24,403 nt of DNA from a virus. The stretch covers positions 1-24,403 of IMG/VR virus record IMGVR_UViG_3300029989_000149, one strand, 5' to 3'. This document shows, one piece after another, positions 15,463 to 22,761 of this stretch; position 1 is the first letter of the stretch; every line of letters begins with the position of its first letter. The translations under genes were made by a program, and so were the position numbers. The notes below the pieces were generated by a model. It made no database searches, was not told the origin of the DNA, and saw only the letters and a list, made by a program, of their open reading frames with translations.

Positions 15463-15930
15463 TTAATTAATACCTTTTCTGTTTTTCCAATCAGCAAATA
15501 AAGCCGCAAATACTTCCGATTTATTTTCTGCCAAATCAGCTAACAATGCAGGATTTTCAGCCTCCAATTGTTCGTACGACTTACCGTTGTAAGTCTTAGT
15601 TCCATTTTCAGCAGACACCACAATTTCACTCGACAAAGCACTCACTACCTGAACAGCTTCAAGAACCTTGATAGTAGTTTCGTAGTTAGCTTCGAGCATA
15701 GTCTGCCAGTTGGCGCGAGTGTCCGCAGTAATGCGGTGTTCCTTTTCAGCTTTATCAAGGGCTGCCTTGATGTTAGCCGCTTTTTCAGTTTTTTCCTTTT
15801 GAGCTGTAGCAGCTACTAAGGCATCATAATCACCGGCTTTCTTTGCATTTTCAGCAATTTTAGCAGTAATCTCAGGTTCAGTTGCAGTTGCAGCCAAACC
15901 AAGCGTGAGAGCAATAGCTTGTAAATTCAT
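15463..15930 (-). CDS. Possible internally started scaffold protein
   Basis: In frame within the protease gene, an ATG (15930-15928) begins MNLQAIALTLGLAATATEPE and covers only the helical scaffold part (155 residues). It is preceded by an A-rich stretch (AAAGATAACGAA), compatible with initiation in Bacteroidota. Lambda Nu3 and Mu gpZ are made in the same way from within their protease genes. No protein evidence is available. Confidence 0.4.
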   Translation of the reverse strand: MNLQAIALTLGLAATATEPEITAKIAENAKKAGDYDALVAATAQKEKTEKAANIKAALDKAEKEHRITADTRANWQTMLEANYETTIKVLEAVQVVSALSSEIVVSAENGTKTYNGKSYEQLEAENPALLADLAENKSEVFAALFADWKNRKGIN

Positions 15931-16596
15931 TTCGTTATCTTTATTTTGGTTTAAAATAATATATTCAGGTGAGAAGTCGAGCGGCGAACCACTGGCTTTA
16001 ATTGATGCGGCCAAAGCCTGGGTAACCTTAACCGGTTCTTTTACTTCAGTTACAAAACCCCAGTCTTTTGCTTCCTGGGCTGTCATCCAAAAATCACCAC
16101 CATCCCATTTAGCTAGGAAATCAGGCTCAGGCTTTTTTAGTTTTGCTTTGTATGAACCATAGTATGAAATTGTCATATTCTTGAGCAACTTCAAATAATT
16201 CTCCATATCAGTTTCAGTTCCATAAACTGAACCAGCCGGCTTATGAATCATAAACTGACCATTCTTAGCCATCAGGAATGAAGTTGCATTCACAGCAATA
16301 TAAGTTCCGGCACTTGCTACAATTGCACCACCCTCACCGGTATACGAACCAAAAATTTCTATGAGTATGTTTACAATTTCATTGGCCTGAAAACAGTCAC
16401 CGCCATTTGTCATCAAATAAACCAGGCACGAAGTAGCACCGGCATCCTTTACCTCCTGGCATCGTTCCCTGAAATCAATGGCATTATTATCACCCCATTC
16501 CGAAATGTTTCCAATAATGTCAACGCGACCTACCGTTCCTTCCGATTTAATACTAATTTGCAATCCTGGCATAAGCTCTAAAATTTGTTGTTTCAT
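15463..16596 (-). CDS. ClpP-type prohead protease with C-terminal scaffold
   Basis: A 377-residue protein from ATG 16596-16594, first gene of the leftward operon. Residues 1-190 form an S14 (ClpP-like) fold: IDIIGNISEW-type start, TNGGD (63-67), nucleophile Ser95 in IVASAGTYIA, His118 in MIHKPAG, and the likely acid Asp168 in GGDFWMTAQEA, aligning with the ClpP 'D-x-F-x-S-A-x-E-A' motif. Residues ~225-377 are helical, Ala/Glu/Lys rich (KIAENAKKAGDYDALVAATA, then KAALDKAEKEHRITADTRAN), the expected scaffold part. The protease cleaves head proteins including the scaffold during capsid maturation, as Mu gpI/gpZ. An internal ATG at 15930-15928 could yield a separate 155-residue scaffold. Confidence 0.85.
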   Translation of the reverse strand: MKQQILELMPGLQISIKSEGTVGRVDIIGNISEWGDNNAIDFRERCQEVKDAGATSCLVYLMTNGGDCFQANEIVNILIEIFGSYTGEGGAIVASAGTYIAVNATSFLMAKNGQFMIHKPAGSVYGTETDMENYLKLLKNMTISYYGSYKAKLKKPEPDFLAKWDGGDFWMTAQEAKDWGFVTEVKEPVKVTQALAASIKASGSPLDFSPEYIILNQNKDNEMNLQAIALTLGLAATATEPEITAKIAENAKKAGDYDALVAATAQKEKTEKAANIKAALDKAEKEHRITADTRANWQTMLEANYETTIKVLEAVQVVSALSSEIVVSAENGTKTYNGKSYEQLEAENPALLADLAENKSEVFAALFADWKNRKGIN

Positions 16597-16610
16597 AATC
16601 GAATCGGCAA

Positions 16611-16618
16611 CAAATGTA
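16611..16618 (-). promoter_or_regulatory. Candidate promoter for the leftward late operon
   Basis: On the minus strand the sequence reads TACATTTG, a perfect TAnnTTTG core, 15 bp before the protease ATG. The -33 position reads only TTTTT rather than TTTG and lies in the outermost iteron (16630-16650), as expected of an activator-dependent promoter. Confidence 0.5.
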
Positions 16619-16629
16619 AAGCGTTATTT

Positions 16630-16733
16630 ATGTAGATAAAAATCACGTTTTCATGTACTTACGAATTTTATAGTACAAAATAAAATTCATTTAGTAGAAC
16701 ATAAAATTCTTATTGTAGATAAAATCATGTTTT
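16630..16733. promoter_or_regulatory. 21-bp iterons in the divergent late promoter region
   Basis: Three direct repeats start at 16671 (TAGTACAAAATAAAATTCAT), 16692 (TAGTAGAACATAAAATTCTT) and 16713 (TTGTAGATAAAATCATGTTT), spaced exactly 21 bp (two helical turns). A fourth at 16630 (ATGTAGATAAAAATCACGTT) matches the third best. All share (T/A)(A/T/G)GTA-x(3-5)-ATAAAAT. They fill the gap between the two divergent promoters, so one regulator could control both late operons. The binding protein is not identified. Confidence 0.6.
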
Positions 16734-16762
16734 GTTTTTCCACGTAAATAGGTACAACTTTG
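16731..16762 (+). promoter_or_regulatory. Candidate promoter for the rightward late operon
   Basis: TTTG (16731-16734), a 20-bp spacer and CAACTTTG (16755-16762) fit the Bacteroidota promoter TTTG-N19-21-TAnnTTTG with one mismatch in the -7 core. It lies 20 bp before the terminase small subunit ATG. The -33 box overlaps the end of the last iteron. Confidence 0.55.
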
Positions 16763-16782
16763 CATAAAAATCAGAGCAAAAA

Positions 16783-17337
16783 ATGAGAAAAAACAAGGCT
16801 GTAAGAAAAAAGATTGACCGGAAGCCAAAACTTACGGATGCCGAATATCAAAAGCTTAAGTTTACTGGATATGAGTATGTAGTTGTCCAGGGAAAAACCC
16901 AAAAGGAAACGGCTGAACTGTTAGGACTCACCGAACAGACAATTTCGGACTGGGCACGCACAGGCGGTTGGAAGGAACAACGCGAAGGCAGGCAACAGTC
17001 ATCACGCACTGAAGCTGAAAACATCCGTCAAATCATCCGGATAAACTCAGAACGCCGGTTAGAAATTGAGGGTGAAATAGCAACTGCAGTAAGAACAGCA
17101 AATAAAAGTTTAGAGTCAACACTTCGTTCTGAAGCCAATTGTTTATCTGATAATTCAGCAAAGTGGGCTAAAACATTGCGCGATATGGAGAAAAACAACA
17201 AGTACTCACTTGGAGAACTCATCAACATGATGGACGATCTGTTTACCGACATGCGCCAACACGACCCCGAACTATTTGAGAAAACGATCGCTTTCCAACA
17301 ATACTACATTCGCAAAAAGACACAGGAGCTAGGGTAA
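16783..17337 (+). CDS. Terminase small subunit
   Basis: A 184-residue protein, first gene of the rightward operon. A helix-turn-helix lies at residues ~35-65: GKTQKETAELLGLTEQTISD followed by WARTGGWKEQR, the arrangement of phage terminase small subunits (DUF1804-type) where the HTH recognises the packaging start. A central helical region (~90-130) probably drives oligomerisation, and the C-terminus ends in helices (FEKTIAFQQYYIRKKTQELG) that may contact the large subunit. It directly precedes the large subunit gene with only a 61-residue gene between. The family is well supported by motif and position. Confidence 0.8.
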   Translation: MRKNKAVRKKIDRKPKLTDAEYQKLKFTGYEYVVVQGKTQKETAELLGLTEQTISDWARTGGWKEQREGRQQSSRTEAENIRQIIRINSERRLEIEGEIATAVRTANKSLESTLRSEANCLSDNSAKWAKTLRDMEKNNKYSLGELINMMDDLFTDMRQHDPELFEKTIAFQQYYIRKKTQELG

Positions 17338-17338
17338 C

Positions 17339-17524
17339 ATGAAACTATCTATATTCGATTTTATCAGATTAAGATACTACACTGAAGTATTCAAAACTAT
17401 GTATTTTTTGGATGATCATATAACCTATAAACCGGCGCAAGAAATGCATCAGTATTGGTTAGAGTATTATCGTAATAAAATATCATTTCTGTTAGAAAAA
17501 CAAAACAATAAAATGTTTAAATAG
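17339..17524 (+). CDS. Small hypothetical protein between terminase genes
   Basis: A 61-residue protein whose ATG comes one base after the terminase small subunit stop; its TAG lies in the 17-bp TTTAAATAGCATTTAAA element that also reaches the next ATG. It is rich in Phe, Tyr, Leu, Lys (RLRYYTEVFKTMYFLDDHI) and largely helical, ending EKQNNKMFK. There is no recognised motif. It may assist packaging, but only position suggests that. Confidence 0.55.
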   Translation: MKLSIFDFIRLRYYTEVFKTMYFLDDHITYKPAQEMHQYWLEYYRNKISFLLEKQNNKMFK

Positions 17525-17532
17525 CATTTAAA
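17516..17532 (+). repeat. 17-bp junction element, copy 1
   Basis: TTTAAATAGCATTTAAA: arms TTTAAAT and ATTTAAA are inverted around AGC. It spans the stop of the 61-residue gene and the A of the terminase large subunit ATG. Identical copy at 19499-19515; a one-base variant at 22734-22750. Confidence 0.75.
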
Positions 17533-19070
17533 TGGCAACAAAAAGAGTTCAGGACAAACTATTAGCCGAACAATACCTCGCAAAGCTTGACATTACAAGC
17601 AAGTCGAACGATGTAAACCCATTCGAGACTAAAGCAGAACAACAGGCACGAAAAAAGCGGGCAATACTGGATGTTGTCTACATGGTTGAGACATATTTAC
17701 CACACTACGCCACTGCCGAATGTGCCGAGTTTCAAAAAATGGCAGCCAATGAAGTAGCCTACGATGATCTGATTATAATGTTCATAGAATGGTTTCGTGG
17801 AGCTGCTAAATCTGTTTGGTGCGATGTCATCATTCCATTGTGGTTGTGGATGCGTGGTGAGGATGTTTTTCTTTGCCTAATGTCCGATTCTGTTGAGCGC
17901 GCTCAGGAACTATTAGCCGATATACAAGCCGAGTTGGAAGGTAACCAGTTACTCATTCACGATTTTGGAGCGCAAAAGCGTGAGGGTTCGTGGGAGTTCG
18001 GAAATTTCAATACCTTAGACCAACGTTTTATTGGCAAGGCTTTCGGTATAAAAAAGAAAGTGCGTGGTGTACGTATCAAACACCGTCGCCCCAACCTATG
18101 GGTTATTGATGATTTGGAAACACCTGATACAATCGGTAACCCCAAACGCATGCGTAAACAGGCCGAACAAATTGAGCGCGACATCCTGCCAACCATGACC
18201 GGAAACAAACGCCGGTTACTGTATGCCAACAATAAGTTTGCAAGGGTTATGACCCAAACCATACTGCAGGAAAAACACCCAGACTGGAAAGTAAACCAGG
18301 TGAAAGCATACAACAAAGTAACCTATGAACCTACATGGCCTGCCATGTACACACCGGAGTATTATATGATTCAGGAAAAAAATATGGGTATTCCTGCAGC
18401 CTATTCCGAGTATTTACACGAATCAATTTTACAGGGTAAGGTATTTAGCGAAAAACAAATACAGTGGGGTAAAATGCCCGAACTGAATGAGTTTAAAATG
18501 ATCATTGTTCATTGGGATATCGCTTATACCGACAATGACACATCAGACTACAATGCTTGCAAGGCATGGGGTTTATCAACTGATAATAACTTTTGGCTGA
18601 TTGACTGCTATGTCAAACAATCAAAAATGAAACAGGCAGTAGCATGGATGTGCCAGTTTAAAAAACAACTTCCTGATGGTACGAATGTAATTTTCCAATA
18701 TGAATCACAGTTCTGGAACGGTGAGGTACAACGCGCCATTGATGAGGTAGAATGGGAATATGGTATTTACCTTAACCTTATGAAAGTAATGGTTGCTAAG
18801 GTAAACAAGCTCATGCGTATGATTACCAAACAACCATACTACCAAAATGGACGTATTTATTATAGCGACAAGTTGAAAAGCCATTCAGATACTCAGGTTG
18901 GGATAATGCAGCTTTGCGCAGTCGAAGAAGGTAGTACCGAACACGATGATAGTCCTGATGCTGATACTGAAGCTTTGGAAGCTCTCGAAAAATACTCTAC
19001 GCCAACCAGGCGTGAAACAGATCAATCATGGAGCACAGGTAAAATGACAGTCACTTACAACATCAGATAA
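17532..19070 (+). CDS. Terminase large subunit
   Basis: A 512-residue protein. ATPase part: WFRGAAKS at residues 87-94 is the Walker A-like motif; WVIDDLE at 190-196 is the Walker B with the acidic catalytic residue. Nuclease part: the RNase H-like strand IIVHWDIAYTDNDTSDYNAC (324-343) supplies the first catalytic Asp (~329), and an acidic cluster near the end (HDDSPDADTEALEA) is likely to supply the last. These domains cut concatemeric or, in Mu-like phages, host-integrated DNA and pump it into the prohead through the portal. The length is typical. Upstream is the small subunit; downstream are DUF1320-like and portal genes. Confidence 0.9.
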   Translation: MATKRVQDKLLAEQYLAKLDITSKSNDVNPFETKAEQQARKKRAILDVVYMVETYLPHYATAECAEFQKMAANEVAYDDLIIMFIEWFRGAAKSVWCDVIIPLWLWMRGEDVFLCLMSDSVERAQELLADIQAELEGNQLLIHDFGAQKREGSWEFGNFNTLDQRFIGKAFGIKKKVRGVRIKHRRPNLWVIDDLETPDTIGNPKRMRKQAEQIERDILPTMTGNKRRLLYANNKFARVMTQTILQEKHPDWKVNQVKAYNKVTYEPTWPAMYTPEYYMIQEKNMGIPAAYSEYLHESILQGKVFSEKQIQWGKMPELNEFKMIIVHWDIAYTDNDTSDYNACKAWGLSTDNNFWLIDCYVKQSKMKQAVAWMCQFKKQLPDGTNVIFQYESQFWNGEVQRAIDEVEWEYGIYLNLMKVMVAKVNKLMRMITKQPYYQNGRIYYSDKLKSHSDTQVGIMQLCAVEEGSTEHDDSPDADTEALEALEKYSTPTRRETDQSWSTGKMTVTYNIR

Positions 19071-19074
19071 CTAT

Positions 19075-19503
19075 ATGAAATACATTGATGAAACTGACCT
19101 TGCATCGGTCATACAAGAACGCTTCTTAGATGAAAGCACTGCCAACATTGCAGGCAATACAAATATATTGGATAATATCGAATCAAAGGCCATTGAGTAT
19201 GTTATCTCATACATTACCGGCAGATATAAAACTAACCTGATATTTGCAGAAACAATACCACTGGCCAGCGGAATATTAAAGCAAATCATTGCTCAGATAG
19301 TCGTTTATCGTGCCGTAAAACGCAACGCAGCACGCAAAGTCCCCGAAGACTATGTAACACTTATGTCCGATGCCACAAAACAGTTGGAACGCATTCAATC
19401 CGGTGCAATGTCATTGGTAGGCATGCCACTTCAAACCGATGATTCAGGTAACACAACACCGGTTCTTTTCGGCAACACAACTAATAGTAGTAACTTCATT
19501 TAA
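19075..19503 (+). CDS. DUF1320-like (Mu gp36-like) head protein
   Basis: A 142-residue protein, 4 bp after the terminase large subunit. It begins MKYIDETDLASVIQERFLDE and continues with helices (ESKAIEYVISYITGRYKTN), then RNAARKVPEDYVTLMSDATK and a Gly/Ser-rich end. The helical bundle with a YI-x-GRY stretch fits DUF1320, the family of Mu gp36 that lies in the head-tail joining part of the genome. The gene end contains copy 2 of the 17-bp element. The exact step (connector or head completion) is inferred. Confidence 0.65.
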   Translation: MKYIDETDLASVIQERFLDESTANIAGNTNILDNIESKAIEYVISYITGRYKTNLIFAETIPLASGILKQIIAQIVVYRAVKRNAARKVPEDYVTLMSDATKQLERIQSGAMSLVGMPLQTDDSGNTTPVLFGNTTNSSNFI

Positions 19504-19515
19504 ATAGCATTTAAA
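19499..19515 (+). repeat. 17-bp junction element, copy 2
   Basis: TTTAAATAGCATTTAAA, identical to the copy at 17516-17532. It contains the stop codon of the DUF1320-like gene and ends 4 bp before the portal ATG at 19520. Confidence 0.75.
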
Positions 19516-19519
19516 CACT

Positions 19520-22078
19520 ATGGCTAAGTATTTAGACAAAATAATTAACGCAACAGTAGAAGCCGTTTTAAGCAAAGCAAATAACGGAACTATTTTCAGT
19601 GAGTACTACAAGCGTACCGAAGCTGCAAGTAAAATAGACTGGACAAAACTGCCAACACATTTCATTTCTAAAACAATAGATGACTGGGCTATGTCAATTA
19701 TGCAGGCTACAGACACCTATGACCCACGCCGTGGAATGTTGATGCGCTTCAATAATTCTATGAAGCTTGACCTTCACCTAATGTCATGTATCGACAACCG
19801 TATATATCCAATTCAATGTGCACCATATAAATTCGTTGATAAGTCTAAAACCGAAAACGAAGATGCGCATGCACTTTTTGAACGTCCCTGGTATATTGAC
19901 ATAATCAGAATGATGTGTATGCATATTTACGATGGAACAAAGCTTATCGAAATGATTGAGTTGAACGATAAAGGTGAGTTAAGCTGCGTAACAGAAATAC
20001 CTCAGTCAAATTTTCTACCAATCAAAGGACTTGTTATAAAGGAAGAATATGACACTACCGGTGTGAGTTACAAAACTGGCGTATATGCTAACTATTACGT
20101 GCAGATTGGAAACGATTATACACTAGGCATGTTGAGCGAACTAGCCATGATAGTCCTGGCCAAGAAACTCGGTTTAGGTTCGTGGATGTCATACATTGAA
20201 AAATATGGAGTACCTCCTATATTTGCAATTACCGACCGTCAGGACGATGCCAGGGCACAAGAACTTTTTAAAATGCTTCAGGCATTTCGTTCAAATCATT
20301 TTGCCATACTTAAAGGCAATGAGAAAATTGAAATACCGGATGGCAACAATGCCGATGGTTACCAATCATTCAGTAGTTTAAACACGCATGCCAACAGTGA
20401 ATTGAGCAAACGCATTCTTGGAGGTACAGGAATGACCGATGAGAAAAGTTTTGTGGGTGCAGCCGAAATACATGAACGTCTATTGAAATATAGAATTCAA
20501 GTAGACAAGTTGATTATAAAGTTCTACCTGAATGAAGAAATTATACCTCGTTTAGTTAAGTTGAGTTCTGTATATGCACCATTAGCTAACCTAACATTTG
20601 ACTGGGATGATACTGAGAGTCTTACATTAGCACAGAAAATTACAGCCGTTAAAGACCTTGCACCTTACTTCAAGTTTGACCCTGAAAAGTTAGCTAAACT
20701 TACAGGTCTACCAATCACTGATGTAAGAGATATTTTATCCAGTGTAACTCCACCACCTGTAAACGACCCTCAAAAAAAAAAGCCTAATGCGTCCGTAGCG
20801 GGCGCAAATTCTTTAGATTTCCCCTTTGCTAAAGGGGAATACCCGAAGGGGAAGGGGTTTATTTACATTCATGCAGCCACCTGGGATGCTGCTACCGAAC
20901 GTCTGGCCACACAGCTTTATAACGGTGAAATAAAACCGTCAGACTTAGACAAAGACTTAGTGCTAAAGAATTATTCAGCACTAAGTAAGTCAGCTGAAGC
21001 TGCATGGGGAAACGGTTACTATACCGATGACAAAACCCGCCAGTTCCGTGAGAACTTGTTACAGTTCTCAGGTGCAAAAGCAAACGACTTAATGACTCGA
21101 CTGGATGATTTACGTGCCAACAGCAAGGACAAAGAATCATTCATTACAGATGCTAAGAAATTGGTTGCATTGCACAATGAAACCTATCTCAACGTTGAGC
21201 AAAAGTTTGCGGCAAACTCAGCCAGTACTGCTAAAGACTTCGAACAGTTTGTGAAAGATGTTGATATTTATCCATGCCTTACTAATCGCACAATGGGCGA
21301 TGGTAACGTTCGCGATACGCACGCAGAAAACGAAGGCGTTACTAAACCTGTAGCTGAATGGATTGAAACTCCACCTTATGACCCCGGATGTCGCTGTTGG
21401 TTAGAACAATCAACTGACGAACCTACAAAAAACGGATTGGTGAACCTGGACTCTAAGTGGGCAAACAATCCGTATACTTCAGGTTGCATTTTTACGGACA
21501 AACACAGTTACTTTGAAAGCATACCTGAAAATACATATCCCGAAGTAATGGGCAATGCTGAAATGATGAAACAATATGTTCCATACAACGAAGTAATTGA
21601 CACAGATAATGGAAACAAAGTATTGGTAAACGATTTTGTTGACCAATTCGACCTGAGCAGTAACATTATTGCAGCAAAGAAAGTGGCTGATGAGCTAAAT
21701 ACTGATATCTATATACGTCATCATATTGAAAGTGGCTTTGTTACCGGCGTAAAAAATCCGGAGTTAGGAATTGGTACACCCAACAAATTAGGTGATTTAA
21801 AGACATTTATTGACCTAAAGAACTCATTATCCAGGTTTATAACCAATAGATTAAGCGCATGTGATGATCAGTTGTGTAAATACGCTATTTTAGACGTTAC
21901 AGCATACAATAAACCGGACTTAGATGTTATACTTAAACGGCGTTTATGTGGTGAATTAACTGATAAAATGAACCAAAACATCACTGATGTGATAATAATT
22001 AAGGGGAATAAAGTAAGTAAAATCACCCGAAAACAAGTTCAAAAACGTGATTTTACAAGCTTCTTGAAAGGTCTGTAA
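19520..22078 (+). CDS. Portal (DUF935-like) - MuF - putative nuclease toxin fusion
   Basis: An 852-residue fusion. Residues 1-~415 look like a DUF935-type portal (Mu gp29-like), with YDPRRGMLMRFNNSMKLDLH near the start and ADGYQSFSSL later. A linker (426-448) is encoded by a dispersed repeat. Residues ~450-640 are MuF (SPP1 gp7-like): NRTMGDGNVRDTHAENEGV then PPYDPGCRCW. Residues ~650-852 form an extra domain: AKKVADELNTDIYIRHHIES, TPNKLGDLKTFIDLKN with Asp759, Asp765 and Lys767, and NITDVIIIKGNKVSKIT. The Asp...DxK pattern recalls PD-(D/E)xK CdiA-type tRNA nucleases. MuF-toxin fusions are known in phages. A terminator follows and no immunity gene adjoins. Usual portals are ~500 residues. Confidence 0.7.
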   Translation: MAKYLDKIINATVEAVLSKANNGTIFSEYYKRTEAASKIDWTKLPTHFISKTIDDWAMSIMQATDTYDPRRGMLMRFNNSMKLDLHLMSCIDNRIYPIQCAPYKFVDKSKTENEDAHALFERPWYIDIIRMMCMHIYDGTKLIEMIELNDKGELSCVTEIPQSNFLPIKGLVIKEEYDTTGVSYKTGVYANYYVQIGNDYTLGMLSELAMIVLAKKLGLGSWMSYIEKYGVPPIFAITDRQDDARAQELFKMLQAFRSNHFAILKGNEKIEIPDGNNADGYQSFSSLNTHANSELSKRILGGTGMTDEKSFVGAAEIHERLLKYRIQVDKLIIKFYLNEEIIPRLVKLSSVYAPLANLTFDWDDTESLTLAQKITAVKDLAPYFKFDPEKLAKLTGLPITDVRDILSSVTPPPVNDPQKKKPNASVAGANSLDFPFAKGEYPKGKGFIYIHAATWDAATERLATQLYNGEIKPSDLDKDLVLKNYSALSKSAEAAWGNGYYTDDKTRQFRENLLQFSGAKANDLMTRLDDLRANSKDKESFITDAKKLVALHNETYLNVEQKFAANSASTAKDFEQFVKDVDIYPCLTNRTMGDGNVRDTHAENEGVTKPVAEWIETPPYDPGCRCWLEQSTDEPTKNGLVNLDSKWANNPYTSGCIFTDKHSYFESIPENTYPEVMGNAEMMKQYVPYNEVIDTDNGNKVLVNDFVDQFDLSSNIIAAKKVADELNTDIYIRHHIESGFVTGVKNPELGIGTPNKLGDLKTFIDLKNSLSRFITNRLSACDDQLCKYAILDVTAYNKPDLDVILKRRLCGELTDKMNQNITDVIIIKGNKVSKITRKQVQKRDFTSFLKGL
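20796..20863 (+). repeat. Dispersed GC-rich repeat, copy D, in frame within the portal fusion
   Basis: Within an AT-rich gene, a GC-rich block holds GTCCGTAGCGGGCG, then CCCCTTTGCTAAAGGGG and CCGAAGGGGAAGGGG. CCCCTTT/AAAGGGG forms a hairpin. It encodes SVAGANSLDFPFAKGEYPKG, low in structure, joining the portal and MuF parts without breaking the frame. The hairpin core is related to copies A, B and C on the other strand. Confidence 0.65.
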
Positions 22079-22081
22079 ATC

Positions 22082-22119
22082 AAAACAGGCTATAAACCGA
22101 AGTCTATAACCTGTTTTTT
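22082..22119 (+). terminator. Intrinsic terminator after the portal fusion
   Basis: AAAACAGG (22082-22089) pairs with CCTGTTTT (22110-22117), with four more pairs (TATA/TATA) after one mismatch and a 10-nt loop, followed by T residues. A second short hairpin (GCACTTC...GAAGTGC, 22121-22148) comes next. It probably reduces read-through into the virion morphogenesis gene. Confidence 0.65.
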
Positions 22120-22166
22120 GGCACTTCGCAGCCGTAGCTTAGAAGTGCTGCAAATATAATACATTT

Positions 22167-22757
22167 ATGGATAATAAATACAAAATACCGGATTTTTCTT
22201 CAATGGGTAAAGATTTACTCAAAGATGCTGCACGGTATGCGGGTTCTGAATCGGTCAAGTTCTTTAAAAAAAGCTTTGTAAAGGAAGGTTTCACCGATAC
22301 ATCATTTGTACCTTGGAAAAAGACTACCAATCCAATGGCCGGTAAACGTACCATGTATAAATCAGGTACATTGATGCAATCTATCCGTAAAACTGAAGGT
22401 ACAATTAGACGTATAGTGGTTGAATCAAAAACTGACTATTCAGAAATACAAAACAATGGTGGAACTATTACCGTAACTCCACAAATGAAAAAGTTCTTTT
22501 GGGCAAAATTCTACGAATTTAGTGGAAAGATTAAGCTAAGTAAAGAAGGCACATCAGCATCATTTAGAAATAAAGGAAATAAAGAAATCAGCCAAAAAGC
22601 AATGTTTTTTCGGCGAATGGCAATGATGAAAGTCGGTTCAAAAATCAAAATACCAAAACGCCAGTTCATGGGTGACAGTAAAGTAATGATGACCGGCTTC
22701 GATTCCTGGTGGAAAGGTCAGTTAGAAGTATCATTTAAACAGCATTTAAATAAGTAA
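22167..22757 (+). CDS. Virion morphogenesis protein (Mu gpG-like)
   Basis: A 196-residue protein. KSGTLMQSIRKTEGTIRRIV (~66-85) followed by SKTDYSEIQNNGGTITVTPQ (~89-108) and later GSKIKIPKRQFMGDS (~155-169) match the phage virion morphogenesis family of Mu gpG (a minor tail or head-tail component): the 'tg.L..Si......V.vgt...YA.iqn.GG' and 'iPaR.Fl' pattern. Basic overall. It lies after the portal fusion, the usual place of gpG. It starts after a terminator, so it probably needs read-through or its own weak promoter. Copy 3 of the 17-bp element lies at its end. Confidence 0.75.
   Translation: MDNKYKIPDFSSMGKDLLKDAARYAGSESVKFFKKSFVKEGFTDTSFVPWKKTTNPMAGKRTMYKSGTLMQSIRKTEGTIRRIVVESKTDYSEIQNNGGTITVTPQMKKFFWAKFYEFSGKIKLSKEGTSASFRNKGNKEISQKAMFFRRMAMMKVGSKIKIPKRQFMGDSKVMMTGFDSWWKGQLEVSFKQHLNK
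22734..22750 (+). repeat. 17-bp junction element, copy 3 (one-base variant)
   Basis: TTTAAACAGCATTTAAA differs from the other two copies by one base. It lies in the last codons of the virion morphogenesis gene (encoding FKQHLNK) and 12 bp before the next ATG. Confidence 0.7.
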
Positions 22758-22761
22758 TAAT

